Both the position numbers and the translations under genes were made by a program. A stretch of 64,000 nt of DNA, from NCBI RefSeq assembly GCF_003231305.1, contig NZ_QKVM01000004.1, positions 1-64,000 of the forward strand, given 5' to 3'. Below the pieces are notes generated by a model, which was not told where the DNA came from, made no database searches, and worked only from the letters and a program-made list of their open reading frames with translations. Source of the DNA: Pseudomonas sichuanensis (GTDB lineage: Bacteria > Pseudomonadota > Gammaproteobacteria > Pseudomonadales > Pseudomonadaceae). Shown piece after piece: positions 46,414 through 58,862 of this stretch (positions are counted from its first letter, which is position 1; every line of letters begins with the position of its first letter).

Positions 46414-47136
46414 ATGAGCCTGTTGGCATCCCCCCTCGAATCCGTTGAAAGCGCCGTCATCTGGCTGTTGGTCGGTTTCTCCGTGGCCACTTGGGCGCTG
46501 GCCCTGGTCAAGGTCGTGCAGTTCGTGCGGCTCAAGCGCCAGGACAAGCGCTTCCACCAGCAGTTCTGGGCCGCATCCAGCCTCGACTCCGCCGCCGAAA
46601 TCAGCCACCAGCAACCCGGCCCCGCCGCCCGCGTCGCCCAGGCCGGTTACGCTGCCATCGCCGTCGGCGAACCCGGCCAGGCCAATGACCTGAGCCAGGC
46701 CATCAATCATCAGGACCGCCTGGAGCGCGCCCTGCGCCAGCAGATCGTTCGCGAGCGGCGCTCGCTGGAAACCGGCCTGGCGGTGGTCGCCAGCATCGGC
46801 AGCACCTCGCCCTTCATCGGCCTGTTCGGCACCGTGTGGGGCATCATGGAAGCGCTCAAGGGCATCAGCGCGGCAGGTTCGGCAAGCCTGGAAACCGTGG
46901 CCGGCCCGATCGGCGCGGCGCTGGTCGCCACCGGCGTGGGTATCGCCGTCGCGGTGCCGGCGGTGCTGGTCTACAACTACTTCCTGCGCCGCCTCAAGCT
47001 GACCGCTGCCGACCTCGACGACTTCGCCCATGACTTCTACAGCCTGGCGCAGAAGAGCGCCTTCCGCGTGCTGCTGCACCCGGCGGTGCAGCGCCAGCAG
47101 GCCGGCTTCAACCAGCCTGTGAAGGAGGCCTCCTGA
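46414..47136 (+). CDS. exbB: ExbB/TolQ-type proton channel
   Basis: The 240-residue inner-membrane protein has three helices: one near the N-terminus (VIWLLVGFSVATWALALVKVV) and two in the conserved core. The core segment GLAVVASIGSTSPFIGLFGTVWGIMEALKGI leads into GPIGAALVATGVGIAVAVPAVLVYNYF. It forms the stator with ExbD. The start is 30 bases after tonB and ATG follows AAGGAAGG. The stop is one base before exbD. Confidence 0.95.
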   Translation: MSLLASPLESVESAVIWLLVGFSVATWALALVKVVQFVRLKRQDKRFHQQFWAASSLDSAAEISHQQPGPAARVAQAGYAAIAVGEPGQANDLSQAINHQDRLERALRQQIVRERRSLETGLAVVASIGSTSPFIGLFGTVWGIMEALKGISAAGSASLETVAGPIGAALVATGVGIAVAVPAVLVYNYFLRRLKLTAADLDDFAHDFYSLAQKSAFRVLLHPAVQRQQAGFNQPVKEAS

Positions 47137-47137
47137 C

Positions 47138-47539
47138 ATGGCCTTCTCGACCCAGGACAGCGATGAAGTACTGAGCGAAATCAACGTCACCCCGCTGGTG
47201 GACGTCATGCTGGTGCTGCTGGTGGTGTTCATCGTCACCGCGCCGCTGCTGACCAACGCCATCCCCATCAACCTGCCCAAGACCGAGGCCGTGGCCCCGG
47301 TGGAGCAGAAGGACCCGCTGGTGGTGAGCATCGATGGCAGCGGCAAGCTGTTCATCAACAAGGACGAGATCCAGCCCGATCTGCTGGAAACCAACCTCAA
47401 GGCCGCCAAAGGCAAGGACGCCGAGCTGCGCGTGCAGCTGCAGGCCGACGATGGCGTGAACTACGGCGAAGTCGCCCGGGCCATGGCGGCCATCGAACGG
47501 GCCGGCATCACCAAGCTGGCGGTGATCACCGCGCGCTGA
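47138..47539 (+). CDS. exbD: ExbD/TolR-type protein
   Basis: The 133-residue partner has a single membrane helix with the proton-path Asp in VTPLVDVMLVLLVVFIVTAPLL. A periplasmic domain (INKDEIQPDLLETNLKAAKG) follows. It completes the tonB-exbB-exbD unit. An intrinsic terminator lies 30 bases after the stop. Confidence 0.95.
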   Translation: MAFSTQDSDEVLSEINVTPLVDVMLVLLVVFIVTAPLLTNAIPINLPKTEAVAPVEQKDPLVVSIDGSGKLFINKDEIQPDLLETNLKAAKGKDAELRVQLQADDGVNYGEVARAMAAIERAGITKLAVITAR

Positions 47540-47570
47540 CCGGCAATACCCTCTTCAGGCAAGTGCTTAT

Positions 47571-47606
47571 GGGCCATTTTCCTTGGCAGGGGATGGCCCT
47601 TTTTTA
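47571..47606 (+). terminator. Intrinsic terminator after exbD
   Basis: GGGCCAT (47571-47577) pairs with ATGGCCC (47593-47599), followed at once by a T-run. Confidence 0.8.
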
Positions 47607-47648
47607 TGGGGCCTTCACTGCACTGTGTTGCGTTGCTGGTGCTGGCCT

Positions 47649-47730
47649 CATCGCTGGCAAGCCAGCTCCCACAGGGTTCGCGTATGGCTGGGTAGATGCG
47701 GTCGAGGTGGGAGCTGGCTTGCCAGCGATG
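47649..47730. repeat. REP pair, CTGGCAAGCCAG variant
   Basis: ATCGCTGGCAAGCCAGCTCCCAC and its facing copy GTGGGAGCTGGCTTGCCAGCGAT. The GCTGG/CCAGC stem replaces CGGGG/CCCCG in both arms. Confidence 0.92.
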
Positions 47731-47877
47731 TGGCCTGAAGGCTTACATAGTCATAAAGCGAATAAACAAATGAAAAAATATGATTTATGGATATATGTGA
47801 CCAACTGTTAAGGTCACTTCCATCCAGCGGGGCCATCCCCTCGCGGCCCTGCAATCGAATCGAAGGAAGCGCTTTCA

Positions 47878-48471
47878 ATGCTGGTTGTTTCTGTCGGTGG
47901 TAGCCCCAGTCTTCGTTCACGCTCCGGCGTGCTGCTAGAGCGCACCCGCGACTGGCTGCAGGAGCGCGGTGTCGAAGTGGTGACCTTCCAGGTGCGTGAG
48001 TTCAACGCCGAAGACCTGCTGCACGCGCGCTTCGACAGCCCGCAGGTGCGTCACTTCATCGAACTGGTGGCCCAGGCCGACGGCCTGGTGGTGGCCACCC
48101 CGGTGTACAAGGCCTCGTTTGCCGGCGCGCTGAAGACCCTGCTCGACCTGCTGCCCGAGCGTGCCCTGGAGCACAAGGTGGTACTGCCGGTGGCAACCGG
48201 CGGCAGCATCGCCCACATGCTTGCCGTGGACTACGCGCTCAAGCCGGTGCTGTCTGCCTTGAAGGCGCAGGAGACCCTGCAAGGGATCTTCGCCGACGAC
48301 AGCCAGATCGCCTACAGCGAAGGCAACCGCCCTGCGCAGCTGGCCCCGGCCCTGGAACAGCGCCTGCTGGACTCGCTGGAAACCTTCCATGGCGCCCTGG
48401 CGCGGCGGCCACGGCCGGTCGCACCGGGTGTGCTCAACGAACGCCTGCTCAGTGCCCGCTGGAGCATCTGA
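47878..48471 (+). CDS. ssuE: NAD(P)H-dependent FMN reductase (SsuE)
   Basis: The 197-residue flavodoxin-like reductase supplies FMNH2 to the SsuD monooxygenase. The FMN phosphate loop is [15 protein letters not shown] at residues 3-17; [24 protein letters not shown] and [26 protein letters not shown] are typical of SsuE. AAGGAAGC precedes ATG. It leads the ssuEADCBF operon in the classic order. Confidence 0.94.
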   Translation: MLVVSVGGSPSLRSRSGVLLERTRDWLQERGVEVVTFQVREFNAEDLLHARFDSPQVRHFIELVAQADGLVVATPVYKASFAGALKTLLDLLPERALEHKVVLPVATGGSIAHMLAVDYALKPVLSALKAQETLQGIFADDSQIAYSEGNRPAQLAPALEQRLLDSLETFHGALARRPRPVAPGVLNERLLSARWSI

Positions 48472-48566
48472 GCCACTGATCCATCGCTTCACTGCTGTCC
48501 CACCTTACTCGCCCGTCAACGAGGCAAGCAGGTGCTACCCGAACCCAACTCGCACAGGAGAGCGCC

Positions 48567-49532
48567 ATGCGCACAGTCTTCTTGCGTCGTGGTCTGGTCG
48601 CCCTGTTTGCGGCGGCTGTGTCCTTCGGCGCCATTACCCAAGCCCAGGCCGAGAGCCTGCGTATCGGTTACCAGAAATACGGCACCCTGGTGCTGCTCAA
48701 GGCCAAGGGCTCGCTGGAGAAGCGCCTGAAGGAACAGGGCATCGACGTGCAATGGACCGAGTTCCCCGGTGGCCCGCAGCTGCTCGAAGGGCTCAACGTC
48801 GGCTCGATCGACTTCGGTGTCACCGGCGAAACCCCGCCGGTGTTCGCCCAGGCCGCCGGCGCCGACCTGCTCTACGTCGCCTATGAGCCGCCAGCCCCGC
48901 ACAGCGAGGCGATCCTCGTGCCCAAGGGTTCGTCGATCCAGTCGGTGAAAGAACTCAAGGGCAAGAAAGTCGCGCTGAACAAAGGCTCGAACGTTCATTA
49001 CCTGCTGGTGCGTGCCCTCGAAGACGCCGGCCTCAAATACACCGACATCCAGCCGGTCTACCTGCCGCCGGCCGACGCCCGCGCCGCCTTCGAGCGTGGC
49101 AGCGTCGATGCCTGGGTGATCTGGGACCCGTACCAGGCCGCCGCCGAGCAACAGCTGCAGGCCCGTACCCTGCGTGACGGCAAGGGCCTGGTCGACAACC
49201 ACCAGTTCTACCTGGCCACCCGCAGCTACGCCACCCAGCACCCGGCGGTGATCAACACCCTGGTCGAGGAAGTGCGCACCGTGGGCCAGTGGTCCCAGGC
49301 CAACCCCCAGGAAGTGACCGACCAGGTCGCGCCGCTGCTCGGCTTGCCCGCCGACATCACCCTGACCTCGGTGAAGCGCCAGGGCTACGGTGCCGCGCCG
49401 CTGACCCCGGAAGTGATCGCCGCGCAGCAGAAGATCGCCGACACCTTCCAGGCCCTGAAGCTGATCCCCAAGCCCTTGAGCATCAAGGACGTGATCTGGA
49501 CACCCCCCGCCAAGGTCGCCAGCGCGCCTTGA
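48567..49532 (+). CDS. ssuA: Alkanesulfonate ABC transporter binding protein
   Basis: The 321-residue periplasmic protein has a signal peptide (GLVALFAAAVSFGAI, cleavage after AQA near residue 28) and the SsuA body: LRIGYQKYGTLVLLKAKG, FGVTGETPPVFAQAAGADLLYVAYEP, and VDAWVIWDPYQAAAEQQ. It captures sulfonates for SsuBC. The start follows AGGAGA after a 95-base gap from ssuE. Confidence 0.95.
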   Translation: MRTVFLRRGLVALFAAAVSFGAITQAQAESLRIGYQKYGTLVLLKAKGSLEKRLKEQGIDVQWTEFPGGPQLLEGLNVGSIDFGVTGETPPVFAQAAGADLLYVAYEPPAPHSEAILVPKGSSIQSVKELKGKKVALNKGSNVHYLLVRALEDAGLKYTDIQPVYLPPADARAAFERGSVDAWVIWDPYQAAAEQQLQARTLRDGKGLVDNHQFYLATRSYATQHPAVINTLVEEVRTVGQWSQANPQEVTDQVAPLLGLPADITLTSVKRQGYGAAPLTPEVIAAQQKIADTFQALKLIPKPLSIKDVIWTPPAKVASAP

Positions 49533-49592
49533 TCGATTCGCCAGCGCCGGGGCCAGGCCCCGGCTCGAGCCACCCTTGAGGAGACAACTCCA

Positions 49593-50741
49593 ATGAGCCT
49601 GAACATCTTCTGGTTCCTGCCCACCCACGGTGACGGCAAGTACCTGGGCACCAGCGAAGGCGCCCGCGCCGTCGACCATGGCTACCTGGCGCAGATCGCC
49701 CAGGCGGCCGACCGCCTCGGCTTCGGCGGTGTGCTGATCCCCACCGGGCGGTCCTGTGAGGACTCCTGGCTGGTCGCCGCGTCGCTGATCCCGGTGACCG
49801 AGCGCCTGAAGTTCCTGGTCGCTCTGCGCCCGGGGATCATTTCGCCGACCGTGGCCGCGCGCCAGGCCGCCACCCTCGATCGCCTGTCCAACGGCCGTGC
49901 GCTGTTCAACCTGGTGACCGGCGGCGACCCTGATGAACTGGCCGGTGACGGCCTGCACCTGAACCACCAGGAGCGCTACGAGGCCTCGGTGGAGTTCACC
50001 CGCATCTGGCGCAAGGTGCTGGAAGGTGAAAACGTCGATTACGACGGTAAACACATCCAGGTAAAGGGCGCCAAGCTGCTCTACCCGCCGATTCAGCAAC
50101 CACGTCCGCCGCTGTATTTCGGCGGTTCGTCCGAGGCCGCTCAGGACCTGGCCGCCGAACAGGTCGAGCTGTACCTGACCTGGGGCGAGCCACCGAGCGC
50201 CGTTGCCGAGAAAATCGCCCAGGTGCGCGAGAAAGCCGCCGCCCAGGGCCGTGAAGTGCGCTTCGGTATCCGCCTGCACGTGATCGTGCGGGAAACCAAC
50301 GAAGAAGCCTGGGCTGCCGCCGACAAGCTGATCTCGCACCTGGACGACGACACCATCGCCCGCGCCCAGGCTTCGCTGGCGCGCTTCGATTCGGTCGGCC
50401 AGCAACGCATGGCTGCGCTGCACAACGGCAACCGCGACAACCTGGAAGTCAGCCCCAACCTGTGGGCCGGCGTCGGCCTGGTGCGCGGCGGTGCCGGCAC
50501 CGCGCTGGTGGGCGATGGCCCGACCGTGGCGGCGCGGGTCAAGGAATACGCAGACCTCGGTATCGATACCTTCATCTTCTCGGGTTATCCACACCTGGAA
50601 GAGTCGTACCGCGTCGCCGAGCTGCTGTTCCCGCACCTGGATGTGCAGCGCCCGGAGCAACCGAAAACCGGTGGTTACGTGAGCCCGTTCGGCGAAATGG
50701 TCGCCAACGACATCCTGCCCAAAGCCGTGTCGCAGAGCTGA
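49593..50741 (+). CDS. ssuD: FMNH2-dependent alkanesulfonate monooxygenase
   Basis: The 382-residue bacterial-luciferase-like enzyme cleaves alkanesulfonates to aldehyde and sulfite with FMNH2 and oxygen. It has [14 protein letters not shown] at the N-terminus, [30 protein letters not shown], and [15 protein letters not shown] in the middle. The insertion loop region and end [19 protein letters not shown] are intact. GAGGAG lies before ATG. Length is normal. Confidence 0.97.
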   Translation: MSLNIFWFLPTHGDGKYLGTSEGARAVDHGYLAQIAQAADRLGFGGVLIPTGRSCEDSWLVAASLIPVTERLKFLVALRPGIISPTVAARQAATLDRLSNGRALFNLVTGGDPDELAGDGLHLNHQERYEASVEFTRIWRKVLEGENVDYDGKHIQVKGAKLLYPPIQQPRPPLYFGGSSEAAQDLAAEQVELYLTWGEPPSAVAEKIAQVREKAAAQGREVRFGIRLHVIVRETNEEAWAAADKLISHLDDDTIARAQASLARFDSVGQQRMAALHNGNRDNLEVSPNLWAGVGLVRGGAGTALVGDGPTVAARVKEYADLGIDTFIFSGYPHLEESYRVAELLFPHLDVQRPEQPKTGGYVSPFGEMVANDILPKAVSQS

Positions 50742-50751
50742 GGGCCGGACC

Positions 50752-51549
50752 ATGGGTGCTGATACCTCAACCTCCTGGGCCAAGCGCCTGGCGCCCTGGG
50801 CGCTGCCGGTGCTGCTGTTGGCAGTCTGGCAGCTGGCGGTCAGCGCTGGCTGGCTGTCGACCCGCATCCTCCCCGCCCCGAGCGCGGTGGTCAGCGCCGG
50901 GGTCGAGCTGGTGCGTAGCGGCGAAATCTGGACGCACCTGGCCATCAGTGGCTGGCGTGCCGGCCTGGGCTTCGCCATCGGCGGCAGCCTCGGCCTGCTG
51001 CTGGGCTTCATCACCGGCCTGTCGAAGTGGGGCGAGCGCCTGCTCGACAGCTCGGTGCAGATGATCCGCAACGTGCCGCACCTGGCGCTGATCCCGCTGG
51101 TGATCCTGTGGTTCGGTATCGACGAGTCGGCAAAGATTTTCCTGGTGGCGCTGGGGACCTTGTTCCCGATCTACCTGAACACCTACCACGGCATCCGCAA
51201 CGTCGACCCGGCGCTGGTGGAAATGGCGCGCAGCTACGGGCTGTCGGGCTTCGGCCTGTTCCGTCAGGTGATCCTGCCGGGGGCGCTGCCGTCGATCCTG
51301 GTCGGTGTGCGCTTCGCCCTGGGCTTCATGTGGCTGACGTTGATCGTCGCCGAGACCATTTCGGCCAACGCCGGCATCGGTTACCTGGCGATGAACGCCC
51401 GTGAGTTCCTGCAGACCGACGTGGTGGTGCTGGCGATCGTGCTGTACGCCGTGCTCGGCAAGCTCGCCGACCTGGCCGCCCGTGGTCTGGAACGTGTGTG
51501 GTTGCGCTGGCACCCGGCCTATCAAGTGGCCAAGAAGGAGGGCGCATGA
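50752..51549 (+). CDS. ssuC: Alkanesulfonate ABC transporter permease
   Basis: The 265-residue permease of the TauC/SsuC group has about six helices ([20 protein letters not shown] first). The EAA-type loop is [29 protein letters not shown], and [28 protein letters not shown] follows. It is 10 bases after ssuD, and its stop overlaps the ssuB start (ATGA). Confidence 0.95.
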   Translation: MGADTSTSWAKRLAPWALPVLLLAVWQLAVSAGWLSTRILPAPSAVVSAGVELVRSGEIWTHLAISGWRAGLGFAIGGSLGLLLGFITGLSKWGERLLDSSVQMIRNVPHLALIPLVILWFGIDESAKIFLVALGTLFPIYLNTYHGIRNVDPALVEMARSYGLSGFGLFRQVILPGALPSILVGVRFALGFMWLTLIVAETISANAGIGYLAMNAREFLQTDVVVLAIVLYAVLGKLADLAARGLERVWLRWHPAYQVAKKEGA

Positions 51550-52358
51550 CCGTGCTCAAGGAACAGCCGCCACGCCTGCTGCGTGGCATCCCGCTGGCGG
51601 CCAACGGCCTGCGCAAGACCTTTGGCCAGCGCGAAGTGTTGAAGGGCATCGACCTGCACATTCCGGCCGGCCAGTTCGTCGCCATCGTCGGCCGCAGCGG
51701 CTGCGGCAAGAGCACCTTGCTGCGCCTGCTGGCCGGGCTCGACAACCCCAGCGTCGGCGAACTGCTGGCCGGCGCCGCGCCGCTGGCCGAGGCCCGGGAA
51801 GACACCCGGCTGATGTTCCAGGATGCCCGACTGCTGCCGTGGAAGAAGGTGATCGACAACGTCGGCCTTGGCCTGGCCGGCGACTGGCGCCAACGGGCTT
51901 TGGATGCCTTGGAGGCGGTCGGCCTGGCTGACCGCGCCAATGAGTGGCCGGCGGCCTTGTCGGGCGGGCAGAAGCAACGCGTGGCCCTGGCCCGGGCGTT
52001 GATCCATCAGCCGCGCCTGCTGCTGCTGGACGAGCCGCTGGGGGCGCTGGATGCGCTGACCCGTATCGAGATGCAGCAATTGATCGAGCGCCTGTGGCGT
52101 CAGCACGGCTTCACCGTGCTGCTGGTCACCCACGACGTCAGCGAGGCGGTCGCCGTGGCTGACCGGGTGATCCTGATCGAGGACGGCGCCGTCGGCCTCG
52201 ACCTGCTGGTCGACTTGCCGCGCCCTCGGGCGCGTGGCTCGCACCGCCTGGCAAGCCTGGAAAGTGAAGTGCTGGACCGTGTTCTGTCCGCCCCGGGCAC
52301 CCCGCCCGAGCCGGAACCTGTAGCCCCTTTGCCCACGCAACTGCGTTGGGCGCATTGA
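51546..52358 (+). CDS. ssuB: Alkanesulfonate ABC transporter ATPase
   Basis: The 270-residue ATPase has Walker [18 protein letters not shown], signature [16 protein letters not shown], Walker [13 protein letters not shown] and [14 protein letters not shown] at 51546 is coupled to ssuC; the longer open frame is a shadow in that overlap. A Pro-rich tail ([15 protein letters not shown]) extends the usual C-terminus by about 20 residues. It powers SsuAC uptake. Confidence 0.96.
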   Translation: MTVLKEQPPRLLRGIPLAANGLRKTFGQREVLKGIDLHIPAGQFVAIVGRSGCGKSTLLRLLAGLDNPSVGELLAGAAPLAEAREDTRLMFQDARLLPWKKVIDNVGLGLAGDWRQRALDALEAVGLADRANEWPAALSGGQKQRVALARALIHQPRLLLLDEPLGALDALTRIEMQQLIERLWRQHGFTVLLVTHDVSEAVAVADRVILIEDGAVGLDLLVDLPRPRARGSHRLASLESEVLDRVLSAPGTPPEPEPVAPLPTQLRWAH

Positions 52359-52388
52359 ACCCCCGAAGCCAAACAAAGGAACTCAGCC

Positions 52389-52604
52389 ATGACCATCAAA
52401 GCCATCAACGTTCGCAACCAGTTCAAAGGCACCGTGAAGGAAATCCTCGAAGGCCCGGTACTGTCGGAAATCGACGTGCAGACCGCCTCGGGTATCGTGA
52501 CTTCGGTCATCACCACCCGCTCGGTGAAAGAGCTGGAGCTGCAAGTGGGCAGTGAAGTGATCGCGTTTGTGAAATCGACAGAGGTGTCCATCGCCAAGCT
52601 GTGA
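52389..52604 (+). CDS. ssuF: Mop-domain molybdopterin-binding-like protein (SsuF)
   Basis: The 71-residue protein is a single TOBE/Mop domain: INVRNQFKGTVKEILEGPVLSEIDVQTASGIVTSVITTRSVKELELQVGSEVIAFVKSTEV. In pseudomonads it is the last gene of ssuEADCBF and is required for growth on some sulfonates or sulfate esters. It may bind oxyanion or molybdate, but its exact role is unsettled. GGAAC lies before ATG. Confidence 0.9.
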   Translation: MTIKAINVRNQFKGTVKEILEGPVLSEIDVQTASGIVTSVITTRSVKELELQVGSEVIAFVKSTEVSIAKL

Positions 52605-52623
52605 TGCCTGGCATGGGTTACAA

Positions 52624-52713
52624 CGTGGGAGCGGGCTTGCCCCGCGATGGCGTCAGCCAGCAGGAATTGCTGTCTGACAAGGCGCTATCGCGGGGCAAGC
52701 CCGCTCCCACGAT
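52624..52713. repeat. REP pair (inverted)
   Basis: Two type-A arms about 40 bases apart lie between the convergent ssuF and TetR regulator genes. The spacer has a nearby TTGCTGTCTGACAAGGCG that adds weak pairing. Confidence 0.93.
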
Positions 52714-52722
52714 CGCTTTGTG

Positions 52723-53355
52723 TCAGAGGGGGCGCTTGGCCAGAAACGGCGGCAGGTACAGCCCCAGATACGCCTCGAACACCCGCATCCCTTCTTCCGC
52801 CATGCGCGGGGTGATCTGCTCGTGCAGCTGCATTGAGCGGGCATACACCCGATCGCTCAGCTCCATCGCCAAGGCGAACACATGTACATCCCGCGGCATC
52901 GCTGGCAACTGGAAATGCCGGTCGAACAGCTGGTGCATCAGCTCGCCCAGTTCCAGGTCGTGCTGGCGGTCAGCCTGGACCACTTCGCTCAGGCCATGCT
53001 GGGCCAGGATCAGTTGCCGCGCGGCGGCGTCCTCGTTGTAGATGTCGAGCATGCGCTGTTCGATCAAGCGTGACAGGCCATGCCAGGTGCTGAACGCCGC
53101 GCTGTCGATCGGTGCGCTCAAGGCTTCGCGAAAGGCCCGGTGCACATCGGCGGTCAGCGCTTCGAGCAGGGCCGGTACGCTGGCGAAGAAGTGGTACACC
53201 GACGACGGCGGGATCTGCGCGCGCTCGGCGACGTTGTAGATCGACAACCCCGCCACCCCTTGCCCGGCCAGCAGCTCGCGCGCAGCCGCCAGGATCGCTT
53301 CGATCCTGGCCTGGCTGCTGGCGCGCGGCTTGCGCGGGGTGGCGGTGCGGTTCAT
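52723..53355 (-). CDS. TetR family transcriptional regulator
   Basis: The 210-residue regulator has an N-terminal helix-turn-helix (IEAILAAARELLAGQGVAGLSIYNVAERAQIPPSSVYHFFASVPALLEAL) after a basic leader, and a ligand-binding helical C-terminal part. Its ATG overlaps the gshA stop (TGATG), so it is co-translated with gshA. The ligand and targets are unknown; gshA itself or nearby genes are possible. Confidence 0.9.
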   Translation of the reverse strand: MNRTATPRKPRASSQARIEAILAAARELLAGQGVAGLSIYNVAERAQIPPSSVYHFFASVPALLEALTADVHRAFREALSAPIDSAAFSTWHGLSRLIEQRMLDIYNEDAAARQLILAQHGLSEVVQADRQHDLELGELMHQLFDRHFQLPAMPRDVHVFALAMELSDRVYARSMQLHEQITPRMAEEGMRVFEAYLGLYLPPFLAKRPL

Positions 53356-54932
53356 CAGTTGCTGATGGCCAGGATGCTGGCCTGGTAGGCGCCGACGAAC
53401 AGGTCGAAGTCACCGACTTCCTGCTGCTCCAGGCGCGATTGTTCGGCCAGGGAGTCGCGGGCGAGGGTTTCGAAGGCCTGTTGCTGTTCGCTGCCCAGCG
53501 GCTGCTCGCGGAACGTCTCGGCGTGCACGCGGCTCTGGCGCAGGGAAAACTCGATGAAGCTTTCATCGTGTTCGGTCATGCGCGCCAGGACCTGGGCCGA
53601 CGGGGTGAGTTCAGGGTCATCGACCTTGGCTTGCTGGGCTTGCAGGGCCTTGGCGTGCTCGTTGCCGCCTTGGGCACGGTCGAGCAGCTCGGCCATCTGG
53701 CCGATACGGGTGATGAGCTCGCTGGCCCAGTCCTTCAGCGCGATCGGCTGGCCGTTACGCTGCAGCGCAAGGCCCGGGCGACGGCCTTCCTTGACCACGG
53801 TCAGGAAGTTGCTGGTGCACTGGCCGCATTCGCCGTTGTCCAGCTGCGGGCTGTCGTCCAGCGCACAGAGCAGCAGGAAGGCGTCGAGGAAGCGCGCTTC
53901 GGTGAGGTCGATGCCCACCGGCAGGAACGGGTTGATGTCCAGGCAACGCACTTCGACGTACTGCACGCCACGGGAGATCAGAGCCTGGATCGGCCGCTCG
54001 CCGGTATAGGTCACGCGCTTGGGGCGGATGTTCGAGTAGTACTCGTTCTCGATCTGCAGGATGTTGGTGTTGAGCTGTACCCACTCGCCATCCTTGTGCG
54101 TGCCGACCTCGACGTAGGGCGGGTAGGGCGTGCCCACCGCCTTGCGCAGGCTGTCGGTGTAGCTGGCGAGGTTGTTGTAGCAGGGCGTCAGGCCCGCCTG
54201 GGCGTTGCTCTGGTAACCCAGGTCGCTCATGCGCAGGCTGGTGGCGTAGGGCAGGTAGAGGGTGTTGGCGTCGAGCTCTTCGAGCTGGTGCGGGCGGCCG
54301 CGCAGGAAGCCTTTGTCCAGCGTCGGCGAGGCACCGAACAGGTACATCAGCAGCCAGCTGTAGCGGCGGAAATTGCGGATCAGCGCGATGTAGGCCGAGG
54401 ACTGGTAGTCGCGGTCGTCCTCTACGCTGCCTTCTTCGGCGCGCAGCAATGGCCACAGTGCCTCAGGCAGCGAGAAGTTGTAGTGGATGCCGGCGATGCA
54501 CTGCATGGTGCGGCCGTAACGCAGGGCCAGGCCCTTGCGGTACACGTGCTTGAGCTTGCCGATGTTCGAGGTGCCGTACTCGGCGATCGGGATGTCCTCC
54601 TCGGCCGGCAGCGCGCAGGGCATCGACGGGCTCCACAGCAATTCGTCGCCCAGCTTGCTGTAGACGAAGCGGTGGGTCTGTTCGAGGCTTTCGAGCACCT
54701 TGGCCGGGTCGGCCAGGGCTGGGGTGATGAACTCCAGCAGCGACTCGGAATAGTCGGTGGTGATCTGCTCGTTGGTCAGCGCCGAACCCAAGGCTTCGGG
54801 GTGCGGGGTCTGGGCCAGGCGACCGTCGTGGGTCACGCGCAGGCATTCGCGCTCAATGCCGTGCAGGCACTGCTTGAGCAGGTCGAGGTTGTCGCCGAGC
54901 AGGCTCAGGCGGCGGTTGAGGAGGTCGCTCAA
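53355..54932 (-). CDS. gshA: Glutamate-cysteine ligase
   Basis: The 525-residue enzyme joins glutamate and cysteine, the first and limiting step of glutathione synthesis. Gammaproteobacterial GshA marks include [30 protein letters not shown] with metal-site Glu near residue 30, [14 protein letters not shown], and [18 protein letters not shown] at 54932, 6 bases after AAGGAA, gives the conserved [12 protein letters not shown]; the upstream GTG at 54947 is less likely. The TetR gene follows with a one-base overlap. Confidence 0.94.
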   Translation of the reverse strand: MSDLLNRRLSLLGDNLDLLKQCLHGIERECLRVTHDGRLAQTPHPEALGSALTNEQITTDYSESLLEFITPALADPAKVLESLEQTHRFVYSKLGDELLWSPSMPCALPAEEDIPIAEYGTSNIGKLKHVYRKGLALRYGRTMQCIAGIHYNFSLPEALWPLLRAEEGSVEDDRDYQSSAYIALIRNFRRYSWLLMYLFGASPTLDKGFLRGRPHQLEELDANTLYLPYATSLRMSDLGYQSNAQAGLTPCYNNLASYTDSLRKAVGTPYPPYVEVGTHKDGEWVQLNTNILQIENEYYSNIRPKRVTYTGERPIQALISRGVQYVEVRCLDINPFLPVGIDLTEARFLDAFLLLCALDDSPQLDNGECGQCTSNFLTVVKEGRRPGLALQRNGQPIALKDWASELITRIGQMAELLDRAQGGNEHAKALQAQQAKVDDPELTPSAQVLARMTEHDESFIEFSLRQSRVHAETFREQPLGSEQQQAFETLARDSLAEQSRLEQQEVGDFDLFVGAYQASILAISN

Positions 54933-55047
54933 GATGGATTCCTTCACGCGTCAGTCGCCCCAATATGGGGGTAGGAGTGACGGTCTACAAGGGTAGTTGG
55001 GAAAGGAACTGGCGTTGTCGCCTGGTTGCGCGGTTCCGGCACAGCCT

Positions 55048-55113
55048 GATCGCGGGGCAAGCCCGCTCCCACAAGGGGTAATCGCCTTTGTGGGAGCGGG
55101 CTTGCCCCGCGAT
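55048..55113. repeat. REP pair (inverted)
   Basis: Two type-A arms about 18 bases apart lie between gshA and the thioesterase gene. Confidence 0.95.
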
Positions 55114-55159
55114 GGCTTACAGCATTACGCCGAAAATACCGCAGATGATGCTACGTCAG

Positions 55160-55542
55160 CTAGAGAACCGCGAAGGTTCCCTGCGCCTTGGCCACCAACT
55201 TGTCGCCCTGGAGCACGTCGGCGTCGACCACCAGCGTGCGCCGCCCGGCATGCAGCACGCGGGCGGTGCACAGCACCTCCCCCTCGCTGACGGCGCGCAT
55301 GTAGTTGATCTTGCACTCGATGGTCACGCTCTGCTGGTCGAAACCATGGCTGGCCGAACAGGCCAGGCCCATGGCGATATCGACCAGGCTGAAGATCGCC
55401 CCGCCGTGCAGCTTCTGGCCACGGTTGCGCAACTGCGGCTCGAGCGCCAGGGCAACCTCGGCAACGCCGGTGTCGAGGCGTTGCAGGCGGCAACCCAGCA
55501 GTTGGCTGAAGGCGCTTTCGACGTACTCTTTCGGGACGTCCA

Positions 55543-55543
<1 letters not shown>
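55160..55543 (-). CDS. PaaI-family hotdog thioesterase
   Basis: The 127-residue hotdog protein has the PaaI pattern KLHGGAIFSLVDIAMGLACSAS (the HGG and Asp of the active site) and SVTIECKINYMRAVSEGEV. Such enzymes hydrolyse aryl- or acyl-CoA thioesters in the cytosol. ATG at 55543 shares its A with the stop of tex (TGATG). The substrate is unknown. The link to tex looks like coupled translation only. Confidence 0.88.
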
Positions 55544-57870
<2,327 letters not shown>

Positions 57871-57902
57871 GAGAACCACCTGGCAAGGATTTAAAGCGGC
57901 GC

Positions 57903-57908
57903 ATTATA
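57903..57908 (-). promoter_or_regulatory. tex -10 element
   Basis: A perfect TATAAT on the minus strand lies about 33 bases before the tex start, right beside the REP arm. No good -35 is seen, since the REP occupies that place. Confidence 0.5.
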
Positions 57909-57912
57909 CCGA

Positions 57913-57996
57913 TGTGGGAGCGGGTTTACCCGCGAACAGGGCCAAGCCCTTGCCAGGCACCGTGCTGGTTTCTTCGCGGGTAAACCCGCTCCCACA
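57913..57996. repeat. REP pair, GGTTTACCC variant
   Basis: GTGGGAGCGGGTTTACCCGCGAA and its facing copy TTCGCGGGTAAACCCGCTCCCAC lie between the divergent tex and ompR genes. The GGGTAAACCC centre replaces GGGGCAAGCCC in both arms. Confidence 0.93.
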
Positions 57997-58096
57997 AGCC
58001 TGGCAGTGGCAGCATGGGAAAAATCTGCTAACAATGCACACGGCACGCGCTGCAATGGCTACGCCATAATGCGCGGCGATCTCAGAGGAGCAATTC

Positions 58097-58837
58097 ATGA
58101 CCAGCACCGCAAACGCCGCAGATGGCGACAAGATTCTCATCGTCGACGACGACCCAGGCCTGAGCAGCCTGCTGGACCGTTTTTTCACCAGCAAGGGCTT
58201 CCGTGTGCGCACCGTGCCCAACGTCGAACAGATGGACCGCCTGCTGGCCCGTGAGGTGTTCAACCTGGTGGTGCTCGACCTGATGCTGCCGGGCGAGGAC
58301 GGCCTTTCCGCGTGCAAGCGCCTGCGCGCATCGAACAACCAGATCCCGATCATCATGCTCACCGCCAAGGGTGACGAGCTCAGCCGTATCAAAGGGCTGG
58401 AGCTGGGCGCCGACGACTACCTGGCCAAGCCTTTCAACCCCGACGAGCTGGTGGCCCGGGTCAAGGCCGTGCTGCGCCGCCAGTCGCCGACGGTGCCGGG
58501 CGCGCCGGGCAGCGAGGAAGAGACCGTCACCTTCGGTGACTACGAACTGTCGCTGGCCACCCGCGAACTCAAGCGTGGCGATGAAACGCACATGCTTACC
58601 ACCGGCGAATTCGCCGTGCTCAAGGCCCTGGTGATGCATGCCCGCGAGCCGCTGACCCGCGACAAACTGATGAACCTGGCCCGTGGCCGCGAATGGGATG
58701 CGCTGGAGCGCTCCATCGACGTGCAGATCTCGCGCCTGCGCCGGATGATCGAACCCGACCCGTCCAAGCCGCGTTACATCCAGACCGTGTGGGGCGTGGG
58801 CTACGTCTTCGTGCCGGACGGAAACGCCGGCAAATGA
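58097..58837 (+). CDS. ompR: Response regulator OmpR
   Basis: The 246-residue regulator has a receiver domain (ILIVDDDPGLSSLLDRFF, phospho-acceptor Asp61 in LVVLDLMLPGEDG, Thr in MLTAKGD, Lys in LAKPF) and a winged-helix DNA-binding domain ending DVQISRLRRMIEPDPSKPRYIQTVWGVGYVF. Asp and context identify it as OmpR, partner of EnvZ next door. AGAGGAG precedes ATG. The envZ gene is 106 bases later, beyond a strong hairpin. Confidence 0.95.
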   Translation: MTSTANAADGDKILIVDDDPGLSSLLDRFFTSKGFRVRTVPNVEQMDRLLAREVFNLVVLDLMLPGEDGLSACKRLRASNNQIPIIMLTAKGDELSRIKGLELGADDYLAKPFNPDELVARVKAVLRRQSPTVPGAPGSEEETVTFGDYELSLATRELKRGDETHMLTTGEFAVLKALVMHAREPLTRDKLMNLARGREWDALERSIDVQISRLRRMIEPDPSKPRYIQTVWGVGYVFVPDGNAGK

Positions 58838-58862
58838 GCCAGCCGGCTCGTTGCGACGGTGC

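Larger units (their letters stand above)
47540..47877. other. exbD-ssuE intergenic region
   Basis: It contains the exbD terminator, a variant REP pair and an AT-rich leader just before ssuE (47755-47800: CATAAAGCGAATAAACAAATG, key TAAACA at 47763, then ATATGATTTATGGATATATG). The leader resembles those of oscA and tonB more loosely. No gene is seen. Confidence 0.6.
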
